A stretch of DNA of 54,707 nt from Bacteroidales bacterium. GTDB taxonomy: Bacteria; Bacteroidota; Bacteroidia; Bacteroidales; UBA932. The position numbers and the translations under genes are program-made. Under the pieces are notes generated by a model. It did not search any database. It had not been told where the DNA came from and saw only the letters and a program-made list of their open reading frames with translations. This document shows, in pieces, positions 8,132 through 17,023 of the stretch (the stretch's first letter is position 1; each line of letters opens with the position of its first letter). The stretch is taken from assembly GCA_017453565.1 (NCBI GenBank), contig JAFTEQ010000018.1:1-54707 (forward strand), written 5' to 3'.

Positions 8132-10162
8132 ATGAGTAAAAGGATTTTCTGCCTCCTCGCGGCTCTGCTGGTCGCCATGAGCCTGAGCGCGCAGCAGCCG
8201 CGCCATCTGTTCCGCACCGCCTGGGCCGCCATCGACACGGCTTCCGTGCGCCCCGCATCGTGGAAACCCTATCCCGCCTGGCGCGACCGCGCCGCCTGGG
8301 ACCGGCTGATGCCCGCCGACTTAAAAGAACAAGCCATCAAAGACGGCGAGAAATGGCTGAACTACCGTTTCCAGGCCATTCTCGCTAGCGAGTACCTCGA
8401 ATTCGAACGCAGCGGCTCGCGTGCCGCCATGGAAGTCCCCAACAGCCGGAATCGGAGCGCGCTCAAGGAACTCATGCTCGCCGAACTGGCCGAAGGGAAA
8501 GGCCGCTTCCTGGAACAGATCATCAACGGCGCCTGGTTCTTTGCGGGGTCTCCGTCCTGGGTGCTTTCCGCCCACGAATACCGCAAGAATTCCGGCCGGG
8601 CCCTGCCAGACTACCGCGACGTCATTATGGACCTGGGCAGTCAGCTGACCGGCGGCGATGTGGCCCTCTCACTCTATTTCTTCCGCGACGAGATGGACAA
8701 GATCGACCCTGCCATCTCGGCGTTCATCGAGCACGCGCTCGACGAGAAGATCTACAAGCCCTACCTCGACCCGGCCAAATGGCGCGCGCAGAGTTGGCTC
8801 GGTTTTACCCACCCCGGTGAGGAGAAACCTTATTTCTGGGAGAACTGGGACCCGCGCAACAACTGGAACATCTGGTGCAATTTCGCCGTGGCGCAGATCG
8901 CCTGCCTGGCCTGCCGCGACCGGGGCCTGCTGCAGCGCATCCTGGCACAGGCTGTTGAATCGGCCGACAATTACATCGATTTCGTGAAGATGGACGGCGG
9001 CTGCGACGAGGGGCCCGCCTACTGGCGGCACGCCTCCGGCAGCCTCTTCGAGTTCATCGAGCTCATGAACCGCATCACCGACGGCAAGTTCGGCTGCTGG
9101 GACGATCCGCAGTTCCGGGCCCGCTGCTGCTACATTTCGCGCTGCAACCTTGGCGACGGATGGGCGGTCAATTTCGGTGACGGCCAGGCCCGTTACACCG
9201 GCCTTCCTTCGTTCCTCTATTGGATGGGAACCACTGCCGGCATCAAGGAAATCCACGATTATTCCCTCTATGTGCAGGCCTGTCGCGATCATCTCACGAC
9301 CATCGACCCCGGCACCTATCTCTACGACAAACTCGATTTCCTGCCCCTGCTCCCGCAGATGAAAAAGGAGTATGCCGAGACCTTCGCTGCCGCGGGCGGC
9401 GACCTGGAGCGGATGAAACGCGAACTGCGCAAGGACCTGCCGGCCTGGACCTGGTATCCTCAGACCGAGCACCTCATTGCACGCAACGCCCAGGGCCTCG
9501 CCTTCGCCGCGAAGGGCGGGCACAACGAGGAGAGCCACAACCACAACGACGTGGGCACGGTCATCCTCTTCATGGACGAGATGCCGGTGCTGGTCGACGT
9601 GGGGCCCACCACCTACATGCGCCAGACCTTCAACAAGAAGGAGCGCTACACCATCTGGAGCATGCGCAGCGAGTGGCACAACCTGCCCATGATGAACGGC
9701 TGTCCCCAGCACGAGGGCGGTGAATACCGCGCCGCCTGGTCGAAAGCCGACGAAAAGGCGGGGAGCTTCACCACCGAGTTCGCCGGGGCCTATCCGGCCG
9801 AGGCAGGCCTGGTGTCCCTGCAGCGCAACTGCGTCCTGAAGGGTTCCACCCTCAGCATCACCGACCGTTACGCGCTCTCGCAGCGCAAGGCGGCCGACGA
9901 GGAGCATTTCATGGTGCGCGGTGAAGTGACGCTGGTTAAGGAGGGCCAGATCCGCATCCGCTACCGTTCCTTCGACGGCAGCCGCCACGGCTCGGCGCTC
10001 ATGACCTATCCCAAGACGCTCAAGGCCAGCATCGAAACGCGCGTGCTCGACGACAAGAGACACCTCGCCATCTGGGGCAAGGACCTCAAACGCATCGTGC
10101 TCCGCAGCGCCGACAACGCCCCGCTCAAAGGCAGCTACACGGTAAGTATCAGCAAACTATAG
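8132..10162 (+). CDS. Secreted heparinase II/III-like polysaccharide lyase
   Basis: 676 residues with signal peptide MSKRIFCLLAALLVAMSLSAQ. The N-terminal two thirds is an alpha/alpha toroid (for example WENWDPRNNWNIWCNFAVAQIACLA). The C-terminal beta-sheet domain shows GHNEESHNHNDVGTVILFM and VDVGPTTYM, the heparinase II/III-like C-terminal signature with the conserved NHNDVG histidine. Families with this fold (PL12, PL15, PL17, PL21 and others) cleave uronate-containing polysaccharides by beta-elimination; which substrate applies here cannot be told. The start at 8132 is chosen because it gives a clean signal peptide and lies after the promoter. It stands alone, without SusC/SusD neighbours. 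Confidence 0.82.
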   Translation: MSKRIFCLLAALLVAMSLSAQQPRHLFRTAWAAIDTASVRPASWKPYPAWRDRAAWDRLMPADLKEQAIKDGEKWLNYRFQAILASEYLEFERSGSRAAMEVPNSRNRSALKELMLAELAEGKGRFLEQIINGAWFFAGSPSWVLSAHEYRKNSGRALPDYRDVIMDLGSQLTGGDVALSLYFFRDEMDKIDPAISAFIEHALDEKIYKPYLDPAKWRAQSWLGFTHPGEEKPYFWENWDPRNNWNIWCNFAVAQIACLACRDRGLLQRILAQAVESADNYIDFVKMDGGCDEGPAYWRHASGSLFEFIELMNRITDGKFGCWDDPQFRARCCYISRCNLGDGWAVNFGDGQARYTGLPSFLYWMGTTAGIKEIHDYSLYVQACRDHLTTIDPGTYLYDKLDFLPLLPQMKKEYAETFAAAGGDLERMKRELRKDLPAWTWYPQTEHLIARNAQGLAFAAKGGHNEESHNHNDVGTVILFMDEMPVLVDVGPTTYMRQTFNKKERYTIWSMRSEWHNLPMMNGCPQHEGGEYRAAWSKADEKAGSFTTEFAGAYPAEAGLVSLQRNCVLKGSTLSITDRYALSQRKAADEEHFMVRGEVTLVKEGQIRIRYRSFDGSRHGSALMTYPKTLKASIETRVLDDKRHLAIWGKDLKRIVLRSADNAPLKGSYTVSISKL

Positions 10163-10279
10163 ACGCGTTGCGGCAACGACGAACGGCCGCCGCCGCGAGG
10201 AGGGCCTTTCACAGAGCCCCCCACAGCGGCGGAGCGACATCTCGGATCTCTATCTGAAAACGTGGTGGCGCGATTAAAT

Positions 10280-10287
10280 TATTTTTG
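10280..10287 (+). promoter_or_regulatory. -7 box for the small lipoprotein gene
   Basis: TATTTTTG matches TAnnTTTG and lies 14 nt before ATG 10302. The 140-nt gap upstream of the gene holds nothing else recognisable. Confidence 0.45.
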
Positions 10288-10301
10288 TTTATCTTGCGCT
10301 C

Positions 10302-10796
10302 ATGAAAAGGCCCATCCTCTTTCTCTTGTCCTTGCTGATGCTGGCGACGGGGTGCGACGTGGATCCCGTCGACCGTCCGGTCGTCAGTGAGAGTGGGCGC
10401 GATTATGTCTGGTGCCAGGTGGGTGAGGCCAATTATCTGGCCGACGGGCTCAGCGTCTCCCTGAACGCGGCCCTGGATACGGCTTATCTCGTACTCGATG
10501 TACGCCGTGTCTACGGCCCGGACAACGGCCTTGAACTCAAGTCGATAGAGATGCGCGTGGCGCGCAAGGACCTTGTGCCGCAAAGGCGCATCGGCCTGGA
10601 CGAGGAGCAAGCAAGGATTGCTTTCTTATCCGGCGCTACGGCGCTTTCTGCCACGGATGTGACGGGGTATGTCCTGTTTTGGAAATGTGCCGACCAGATT
10701 CTCGCCGGACAGTTTGAATTCCAGTGCTCATCCGCACCGTACAGTTTCTATATCTCGCATGGGATGTTTGACCTCAAAGCGCCTTTCGTCCTATGA
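10302..10796 (+). CDS. Hypothetical lipoprotein
   Basis: 164 residues beginning MKRPILFLLSLLMLATGCDVDP, a lipoprotein signal peptide with Cys18 as the lipidation site. The rest is beta-rich with no family I recognise. Its stop overlaps the start of the next gene (ATGA), so the two small envelope proteins are made together and may form a unit. Confidence 0.6.
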   Translation: MKRPILFLLSLLMLATGCDVDPVDRPVVSESGRDYVWCQVGEANYLADGLSVSLNAALDTAYLVLDVRRVYGPDNGLELKSIEMRVARKDLVPQRRIGLDEEQARIAFLSGATALSATDVTGYVLFWKCADQILAGQFEFQCSSAPYSFYISHGMFDLKAPFVL

Positions 10797-11395
10797 AAAG
10801 AACCGTATTCATACTCCTGCTCGCGCTGTTCGCGCTCCTGCCTTCCCGGGCGCAGAAGCAAGACCTGATCCGCCTTTCCTGCGGACCCGCCGTATGGCGC
10901 TTGGCACCCGACAAAATCCTGCTGGACGCCGAACTGGGCTACCTCATTCCCACTTCCCGCTTTTTCGGCATCAGTCTTTCGGGAGAGGCGGTCCATTATT
11001 ACAGCAAAAGGAAAGCCGACTATGGTCACGACGAAGAGAAATACCAGCTGCTTTCATTCTGCGTGGGCCTGAACTTTACGCCACTGAATAGGGAAAACCA
11101 GCAACTCGCCATCAATCTTTCTCTGGGCCCGGCCTGGGGCACGGTGCGGGACCGGAAAATCCTCTATTATGACACCGGCCCGCTCTATGTCGACAACTCC
11201 GACAGCCCCCTGGCCGATTCCATGCTGGAGAATCTGGGGATACACCGGACTTTCGAAAGGGTATTTGTCCCAACCTATGCCCTGTCCATCGATTACCTGG
11301 CCTTCGTGACCGATCGTTTCGGCATAGGGGCATCGGCCAAGTTCTCCGGCCTTGGCCCCATTTCACTCAGGCTCGCACTCGCCTGGCGGCTATAA
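10793..11395 (+). CDS. Hypothetical outer-membrane beta-barrel-like protein
   Basis: 200 residues with signal peptide MKRTVFILLLALFALLPSRAQ. Alternating hydrophobic/polar strands (ILLDAELGYLIPTSRFFGISLSG, LLSFCVGLNFTPL, LAINLSLGPAWG) and a terminal GPISLRLALAWRL strand suggest a small beta-barrel of 8-10 strands. Function unknown. Coupled to the upstream lipoprotein by ATGA overlap and convergent with the lactate permease. Confidence 0.55.
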   Translation: MKRTVFILLLALFALLPSRAQKQDLIRLSCGPAVWRLAPDKILLDAELGYLIPTSRFFGISLSGEAVHYYSKRKADYGHDEEKYQLLSFCVGLNFTPLNRENQQLAINLSLGPAWGTVRDRKILYYDTGPLYVDNSDSPLADSMLENLGIHRTFERVFVPTYALSIDYLAFVTDRFGIGASAKFSGLGPISLRLALAWRL

Positions 11396-11454
11396 CCCGG
11401 CGGGCTGTAGCAGATGGACCGGTGCCGCCTCGCCGCGACGGCGACGAATGGCCC

Positions 11455-13020
11455 TTACACCATTCCCAGGCCGAAGTAGACGAAGAGTCCGCTGACTACG
11501 ATGTAGATGGCGGCATAGGGGATGGCGGCGCGCAGGATCTCGCCGTCCTTCCCTTCCATGTCGCAGGCAGCCGTGGCGATGGCGATGCTCTGCGGAGAGA
11601 TCATCTTGCCACCCGTGGCGCCTGTGGTGTTGGAGCCCACGAGCCAGGTGGACTGGTCGGGCGTGAGGCCCAGCTGGCCGGCCACGTTGGCCTGCAGCTT
11701 GCCGAAGAGGATGTTGGCCGAAGTGTCGGAGCCCGTCACGAAAGTGCCGATGGCGCCGATGAGCGGGGCGAAGAGCGGATAGAAGCTGCCCGTAATGGCC
11801 ACCAGCCCGAGGGCGATCTGATTGATCATACCCGAGTTGTTCATCACCGACGAGATGGAGATGAGGCTCACGATGGTGATGACGGTCTTGCGGTTCTTGG
11901 TGATGGTGCCGGCCAGCAGGACCAGGAGGTCCTTGAGGCTCATACCCTGCACCAGACCGCCCAGCGTGGCACCCAGGAAGAGCATAATGCCCGCGTTGGC
12001 AATCCATTTGAAGATCACGGTAGACCCGGTGACGGGCAGCACGGCCTTGGTGACCAGATGCGTATTCAGGAAGTGGTTCACCGGCGGGATGAGGGCGCCG
12101 CTTACCAGGATGAAGAGCAGGATGAAGAGGTAGACGCTCCAGGCCCTGAGCGACTCGGCAAGCGTGTACGTGCGGGCGCCGGGCGCTTTTTTGTGCTTCT
12201 TGCCAAAGAGTTTGGCGTAGACGATGATGGCCACGATGGCCGCGAGCGAGCCCACGATGGCGGGCGTCTCGGCTCCCAGGAAGCGTGCGCAGGCGTACTG
12301 CGCTCCGAAGGAAAACACCCCCGTCCAGAGCGAGAGGGCGATGTTCTTGAGGATGGCCTTCTTGTCGGTAATCATGAGGATGATGAAGGGCACCAGGAAG
12401 AAGAGCACCGAGAGCTGGATGACGATATAGGAAGAGGTCTGCATAATGGCCTCGGCCGAGGCGGCACCGCCGACGGCCACCTCGTTGCAGAGGGTGGTCA
12501 CCGGCACACCCACGGCGCCGAAAGCCACGGCGACGGTGTTCGCGATGAGCGAAACCAGAGCCGAGAAAACGGGTTTGAAGCCCAGCCCGATGAGGATGGC
12601 GGCCGGGATGGCCACCGCCGTACCGAAGCCGGCCATGCCTTCGAGCAGACCGCCGAAGCCCCAGACCAGCAGGAGCACCACGATGCCCTTGTCGTCGGTG
12701 ATGGAGGTGAACTGCGCCTTGATAACTTCGATCTGGCCCGTCTTGATGAGGATGTTGTAGCTGTAGAGGGCCATGATGATGATGATCAGGATGGGGAAGA
12801 GCGCCTTCCAGACGCCTTCCACCAGCGACCAGCCCACTACGCCCCAGATGCTCTGGGAGGCGTAGGCCTCGGGCACCATGTGCATGGCCGGAGCCACGAA
12901 CAGGGCCAGCAGGACCGTGGTTATGAGGGTGATGAATGCGCTCTTGTAGCCGGGCATCTTGAATGCGAGCATGAGCACGAAGAGCAGCAGAATGGGGACA
13001 ATGGCAATGAGTGATGACAT
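11455..13020 (-). CDS. lctP: L-lactate permease (LctP/LldP family)
   Basis: 521 residues, almost wholly hydrophobic, with a dozen or more transmembrane helices. The segment LVWGFGGLLEGMAGFGTAVAIPAAILIGLGFKP carries the EGxxGFGT signature of the lactate permease family, and GSNTTGATGGKMISPQSIAIA near the C-terminus is the second family hallmark. Members co-transport lactate (and glycolate) with protons. The gene is divergent from the FAD/Fe-S lactate dehydrogenase at 13100, so the pair forms a lactate utilisation or overflow locus. A weak minus-strand TTAATTTAG precedes the start. Confidence 0.9.
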   Translation of the reverse strand: MSSLIAIVPILLLFVLMLAFKMPGYKSAFITLITTVLLALFVAPAMHMVPEAYASQSIWGVVGWSLVEGVWKALFPILIIIIMALYSYNILIKTGQIEVIKAQFTSITDDKGIVVLLLVWGFGGLLEGMAGFGTAVAIPAAILIGLGFKPVFSALVSLIANTVAVAFGAVGVPVTTLCNEVAVGGAASAEAIMQTSSYIVIQLSVLFFLVPFIILMITDKKAILKNIALSLWTGVFSFGAQYACARFLGAETPAIVGSLAAIVAIIVYAKLFGKKHKKAPGARTYTLAESLRAWSVYLFILLFILVSGALIPPVNHFLNTHLVTKAVLPVTGSTVIFKWIANAGIMLFLGATLGGLVQGMSLKDLLVLLAGTITKNRKTVITIVSLISISSVMNNSGMINQIALGLVAITGSFYPLFAPLIGAIGTFVTGSDTSANILFGKLQANVAGQLGLTPDQSTWLVGSNTTGATGGKMISPQSIAIATAACDMEGKDGEILRAAIPYAAIYIVVSGLFVYFGLGMV

Positions 13021-13099
13021 AATCTGTGGTTTTTCGCCCCTAAATTAACAATTTCCTATGAATTATTGCTATCTTGCATCCAACTTGTAACCAATAACC

Positions 13100-16054
13100 A
13101 TGAACGAGCAATATACAGCTTTTCTTGCCGATATGAGGCAATTCATACCGGAAGACCGCATCTACACCGACGAATTGCGCACCCTCGGCTGGGGGACCGA
13201 CGCCAGTTTCTACCGCATGACACCGCAGATCGTGCTGCGCGCCAAAGACGAGGGCGAGGTGTCGAAGATCGTCTCCGCCGCCTCGAGACGGGGACTCCCC
13301 TTCACCTTCCGCGCCGCCGGCACCTCCCTTTCGGGACAGGCCGTCACCGACTCCATCCTCATCGTGGCCGGAAAGAACTGGGAGAAATACAGCATCGGAG
13401 AGGGTCAGGACAGCATCCGCCTCCAGCCCGGCATTGTGGGCGCCCGGGTGAACGCCATCCTCAAACCCTACGGACGCGTCTTCCCGCCCGACCCGGCCTC
13501 CATCGGCAGCGCCATGGTGGGCGGCATCGTGAGCAACAACTCCTCCGGTATGAACTGTGGCGTACACGCCAACAGCGACCGCATGCTGCTGAGCGCCCGC
13601 ATCGTGCTGGCGGACGGTACGGTCCTCGACACCGGCGACGAGCAGAGCCGCGAGGCCTTCCGCCGGAGCCATCCGGAGATGCTGAGCAAGATCGAAGCCC
13701 TGCGCGACAAGGTGCGCGCCAACGAAAAGCTCGCCGCCCGGATCCGCAAGAAATACAGCATCAAGAACGTGACGGGCCTGAACCTGAGGCCGCTCGTGGC
13801 CTACGACGACCCGTTCGATATCATCGCCCACAGCATGGTGGGTTCTGAGGGTACGCTCGCCTTCGTGTCGGAGGTAAACATGAAGACCCTCTACGATTAC
13901 AAGTTCAAGGCCTCCGCCATGGTCTACTTCTACACCATGAAAGAGAGTTGCGAGGCCGTGGTGGCCCTCAAGAAACTCAAGGCCACGCAGGAAGACCTGA
14001 AGATGAGCGCCGAGGACCTCATGGTGAAGAGCGCCGAGATGCTCGACTACCTCTCGCTCGACTCGGTGTCCGACCCCGTCTATCTTAAATATAAGGAAGA
14101 CGTGGACGCGGGCCGCATCGAGGGCGTGGCGCCCGGCGACTACCACAACCTCACCGCCGTGCTCACCGAAACCAAGGCCGTTTCCCACGAGGAACTGCTC
14201 GCCAAGATCGAGGCCATCGGCAAGTGCCTCTCGGGCTTCCGCCTCTACATCCCAGCCGAGTTCACCGAAGATCCGGCCGTGTACGGGAAGTACTGGGCCA
14301 TCCGCTCCGGCATCTTCCCCTCCGTGGGCGGCATGCGTCCGGTGGGCACCAGCTGCCTCATCGAAGACATCGCCTTCCCGCTGGAAGACCTGCCCGAGGC
14401 CACGGTGAAGCTCCAGAAACTGCTCGCCGACCACGGCTACTCCGACGCCTGCATCTACGGGCACGCCTTTGAAGGGAACTACCACTTCATCATCAACCAG
14501 AGTTTCAAGACCCGCGACGACGTGGCCCGCTACGAGAGCCTGATGCGCGACGTGGCCCGCCTGGTGGTGGAGGAGTACGACGGTTCGCTCAAGGCCGAAC
14601 ACGGCACCGGACGCAACATGGCGCCGTTCGTGAATTACGAGTGGGGCGAGGAGGCCTACGCCGCCATGAAGGAACTCAAGGAGATCTTCGACCCCGGCTA
14701 CCTGCTGGGACGGGGCTGCATCTTCAACGACGACCCGGAGTGCTTCATCAAGTGCTTCAAGCCCCTGCCCGAACTGAGTTACGACTTCGACGCCGTGCCG
14801 GAAGGAATCAGCGCCGAAGAGATGGTGGCCGGCGTGAAGAAGGCCGACAAGTGCATCGAGTGCGGCTTCTGCGAGGTGAACTGCGTGTCGTGCGGACTCA
14901 CGCTCTCGTCGCGCATGCGCATCGCCATCCAGCGCACCATCCTCGACCTCGAACAGCGCGGGGAGCAGCCTGAACTGGTGGAACGCCTGCGCAAGGAATA
15001 CGACTATTACGGCGACAAACTCTGCGCCGCCGACGGCCTCTGCGCCACTTCCTGCCCCATGAAGATCAACACGGGCGACCTCACCCACCTCATCCGCCAG
15101 CTCAATATGAACGGGAAGAAGGGGGCCTACGGCGTGGGTGAATGGGCCGGCAAGAATATGGCCGGCATCAAGGGCGGCCTGCGCGGGCTGCTCGGCCTGG
15201 CCGGACTAGGTCAGGACATCCTGGGCGACAAGACCATGACGGCCGTGGCGAAGGGCCTGCACAAAGCGGGCGCACCCCTCTGGACCGAATCGATGCCGCG
15301 CGCGCAGCGCCAGCCTTCGGAAGAGCCGCGGGGGAACGGCGAACGCAAGGTGGTCTACTTCCCCAGCTGCATCAACCAGACCCTGGGCCTCGCCAAGGGC
15401 GCGCCGGTAAAGAACAGCGTAGTGGACGAGATGTGCGCCCTGCTCAACAAGGCCGGCTATGCCGTGGTCTTCCCCAAGGATATGAAGAAGATGTGCTGCG
15501 GCCAGATCTGGGAGTCGAAGGGCATGACCGACATAGCCGACCGCAAGAGCGCCGAACTCGAAGACGCCCTCTGGGAGGCCTCGGAACACGGGAAATACCC
15601 CGTCCTCTGCGACCAGAGCCCCTGCCTGCACCGTATGCGCAAGGTGATGAAGCGCGTCGATCTCTACGAACCCGTGGAGTTCATCCTCAAGTTCCTGCGC
15701 GACCGGCTTGAATTCCACCCGGTGCAGCGCAAGGTGGCCGTGCACGTGACCTGCTCCACGCGGGAGATGGGCCTGGCCGACAAGATGGTGGAACTCGCCC
15801 GGCTCTGCGCCACCGACGTGCTCGTACCCGAAGGCGTGGGCTGCTGCGGTTTCGCGGGCGACAAGGGCTTCACCACTCCGGAGCTCAACGAGTGGGCGCT
15901 GCGCAAGCTCCGTCCGCAGATCGAGGAATTCGGCGTGGAATACGGCTATTCCAACAGCCGTACCTGCGAAGTGGGCCTGCAGCACCACGGCGGCGTGCCC
16001 TACATGAGCATCGCCTACCTGGTGAACGAAGCCACCACCCCGAAGAAAGGCTGA
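13100..16054 (+). CDS. FAD-binding and [4Fe-4S] D-lactate dehydrogenase (GlcD-GlcF fusion type)
   Basis: 984 residues. The N-terminal half is a PCMH-type FAD domain (TFRAAGTSLSGQAV about 74-87, GSAMVGGIVSNNSSGMNCG about 135-153, MVGSEGTLAFVSEV about 246-259) with EHGTGRNMAPF as the substrate/FAD-side motif. The C-terminal half is an iron-sulfur module: CIECGFCEVNC about 585-595 and CAADGLCATSC about 637-647 for two clusters, then two CCG domains (MCCGQIW; GCCGFAGDKG). This architecture belongs to membrane-linked D-lactate or 2-hydroxyacid oxidoreductases feeding electrons to quinone. The divergent lactate permease supports lactate as substrate; glycolate remains possible. Confidence 0.85.
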   Translation: MNEQYTAFLADMRQFIPEDRIYTDELRTLGWGTDASFYRMTPQIVLRAKDEGEVSKIVSAASRRGLPFTFRAAGTSLSGQAVTDSILIVAGKNWEKYSIGEGQDSIRLQPGIVGARVNAILKPYGRVFPPDPASIGSAMVGGIVSNNSSGMNCGVHANSDRMLLSARIVLADGTVLDTGDEQSREAFRRSHPEMLSKIEALRDKVRANEKLAARIRKKYSIKNVTGLNLRPLVAYDDPFDIIAHSMVGSEGTLAFVSEVNMKTLYDYKFKASAMVYFYTMKESCEAVVALKKLKATQEDLKMSAEDLMVKSAEMLDYLSLDSVSDPVYLKYKEDVDAGRIEGVAPGDYHNLTAVLTETKAVSHEELLAKIEAIGKCLSGFRLYIPAEFTEDPAVYGKYWAIRSGIFPSVGGMRPVGTSCLIEDIAFPLEDLPEATVKLQKLLADHGYSDACIYGHAFEGNYHFIINQSFKTRDDVARYESLMRDVARLVVEEYDGSLKAEHGTGRNMAPFVNYEWGEEAYAAMKELKEIFDPGYLLGRGCIFNDDPECFIKCFKPLPELSYDFDAVPEGISAEEMVAGVKKADKCIECGFCEVNCVSCGLTLSSRMRIAIQRTILDLEQRGEQPELVERLRKEYDYYGDKLCAADGLCATSCPMKINTGDLTHLIRQLNMNGKKGAYGVGEWAGKNMAGIKGGLRGLLGLAGLGQDILGDKTMTAVAKGLHKAGAPLWTESMPRAQRQPSEEPRGNGERKVVYFPSCINQTLGLAKGAPVKNSVVDEMCALLNKAGYAVVFPKDMKKMCCGQIWESKGMTDIADRKSAELEDALWEASEHGKYPVLCDQSPCLHRMRKVMKRVDLYEPVEFILKFLRDRLEFHPVQRKVAVHVTCSTREMGLADKMVELARLCATDVLVPEGVGCCGFAGDKGFTTPELNEWALRKLRPQIEEFGVEYGYSNSRTCEVGLQHHGGVPYMSIAYLVNEATTPKKG

Positions 16055-16078
16055 TTTTTGTTTTTCCGGCAAAATGCC

Positions 16079-16086
16079 TATCTTTG
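16079..16086 (+). promoter_or_regulatory. -7 box for greA
   Basis: TATCTTTG matches TAnnTTTG, 54 nt before the greA ATG, leaving a leader of about 50 nt that contains the hairpin at 16102-16121. Confidence 0.65.
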
Positions 16087-16101
16087 CAACAACCAATCAG
16101 G

Positions 16102-16121
16102 GTTCTGCCACACGGCAGAAC
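16102..16121 (+). promoter_or_regulatory. Stem-loop in the greA 5' leader
   Basis: A perfect 8-bp stem (GTTCTGCC with GGCAGAAC) closes an ACAC loop and is followed by tccttttt. It sits between the greA -7 box and start codon, so it is in the leader mRNA. It could act as a leaky terminator, an RNA-stabilising structure, or a processing site. Confidence 0.55.
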
Positions 16122-16140
16122 TCCTTTTTAATTCACTGAT

Positions 16141-16611
16141 ATGTCTGAAGTTCATTACATCAGCCAGGAAGGGCTGGATCAGATCAAGAAGGAACTCGCC
16201 GAGGCGCTCGCCCAGCGTCCGGTTATCTCGGCGGCCATCGCCGAGGCCCGCGAGAAGGGCGACCTGAGTGAAAACGCGGAATACGAATCGGCCCGCGAAG
16301 CCCAGGGCCTGCTGGAGCTCAAGATTGCCAATCTCCAGAATATGGTGGCCAACGCCAAGGTGGTGGACGGCTCCCAGCTGGGCACCGATAAAGTACAGAT
16401 GCTCAATAAGGTGAAGGTAGAGAATCTCGCCGTAAAGCAGGTGATGGAATTCACCATCGTAGGTGAGTCGGAGGCCGATTTCTCCAAGGGGAAGCTGGCC
16501 GCCACCACCCCCATCGCCAAGGCCCTCATCGGTCACGGCAAAGGTGAGATCGTGGAGGCGCAGGTGCCCTCCGGCGTGCTCAAGTTCAAGATTCTCGAAA
16601 TCTCCATCTAG
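16141..16611 (+). CDS. greA: Transcription elongation factor GreA
   Basis: 156 residues, the usual GreA length. The N-terminal coiled-coil holds the acidic tip GDLSENAEYESAREAQ, whose Asp and Glu residues reach into the polymerase secondary channel to stimulate transcript cleavage. The C-terminal FKBP-like domain shows YTIVG-like EFTIVGESEADF and SPxGxALIGHxxGE-like TTPIAKALIGHGKGEIVEAQVPSG. The HIT gene begins 4 nt after its stop. Confidence 0.95.
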   Translation: MSEVHYISQEGLDQIKKELAEALAQRPVISAAIAEAREKGDLSENAEYESAREAQGLLELKIANLQNMVANAKVVDGSQLGTDKVQMLNKVKVENLAVKQVMEFTIVGESEADFSKGKLAATTPIAKALIGHGKGEIVEAQVPSGVLKFKILEISI

Positions 16612-16615
16612 CGCT

Positions 16616-17023
16616 ATGGCTACCATCTTCACCCGCATCGCCCAAGGCGAGATTCCCTCGTACAAGGTAGCCGAGAACGAAGACTACTACGCCTTCCTCG
16701 ACATCAACCCCCTCGCAAAGGGCCACACCCTGGTGATCCCCAAGAAGATGGAGGACGACTACATCTTCCATCTCGACGAAAAGACCTACACCGGCCTCTG
16801 GGCCTTCGCCCGCGAGGTGGCCGCAGCCATCCGGGAGGCGGTGCCCTGCAAGCGCGTGGGCGTGGCCGTGCTGGGTATGGAAGTGCCCCACACCCACATC
16901 CACCTGGTCCCGCTTCAGACCGAAGGAGACCTCGATTTCCGGAAGAAACGTCCCGAGGTTTCGGCCGAAGAGCAGGCACAGATTGCCCGCGCCATACTGA
17001 ACGCCTATGAAAAGAGGAAATAG
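16616..17023 (+). CDS. HIT-family nucleotide hydrolase/transferase
   Basis: 135 residues. The histidine triad HTHIHLV near residues 97-103 carries the catalytic His, and FLDINPLAKGHTLVIPKK is the family nucleotide-binding segment. Members hydrolyse AMP-linked substrates (Hint-like). The start MATIFTRIAQGEIPSYKV at 16616 is the standard HIT N-terminus. It overlaps the next lipoprotein gene by 17 nt and follows greA, as in many Bacteroidota. Confidence 0.92.
   Translation: MATIFTRIAQGEIPSYKVAENEDYYAFLDINPLAKGHTLVIPKKMEDDYIFHLDEKTYTGLWAFAREVAAAIREAVPCKRVGVAVLGMEVPHTHIHLVPLQTEGDLDFRKKRPEVSAEEQAQIARAILNAYEKRK

Noticed and set aside
13040-15088. 682-codon minus-strand frame across the lactate dehydrogenase
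   Set aside because: Antisense shadow; the protein is repetitive His/Val/Glu/Gly-rich text with no family motif, and the plus strand is an unambiguous FAD/Fe-S enzyme.
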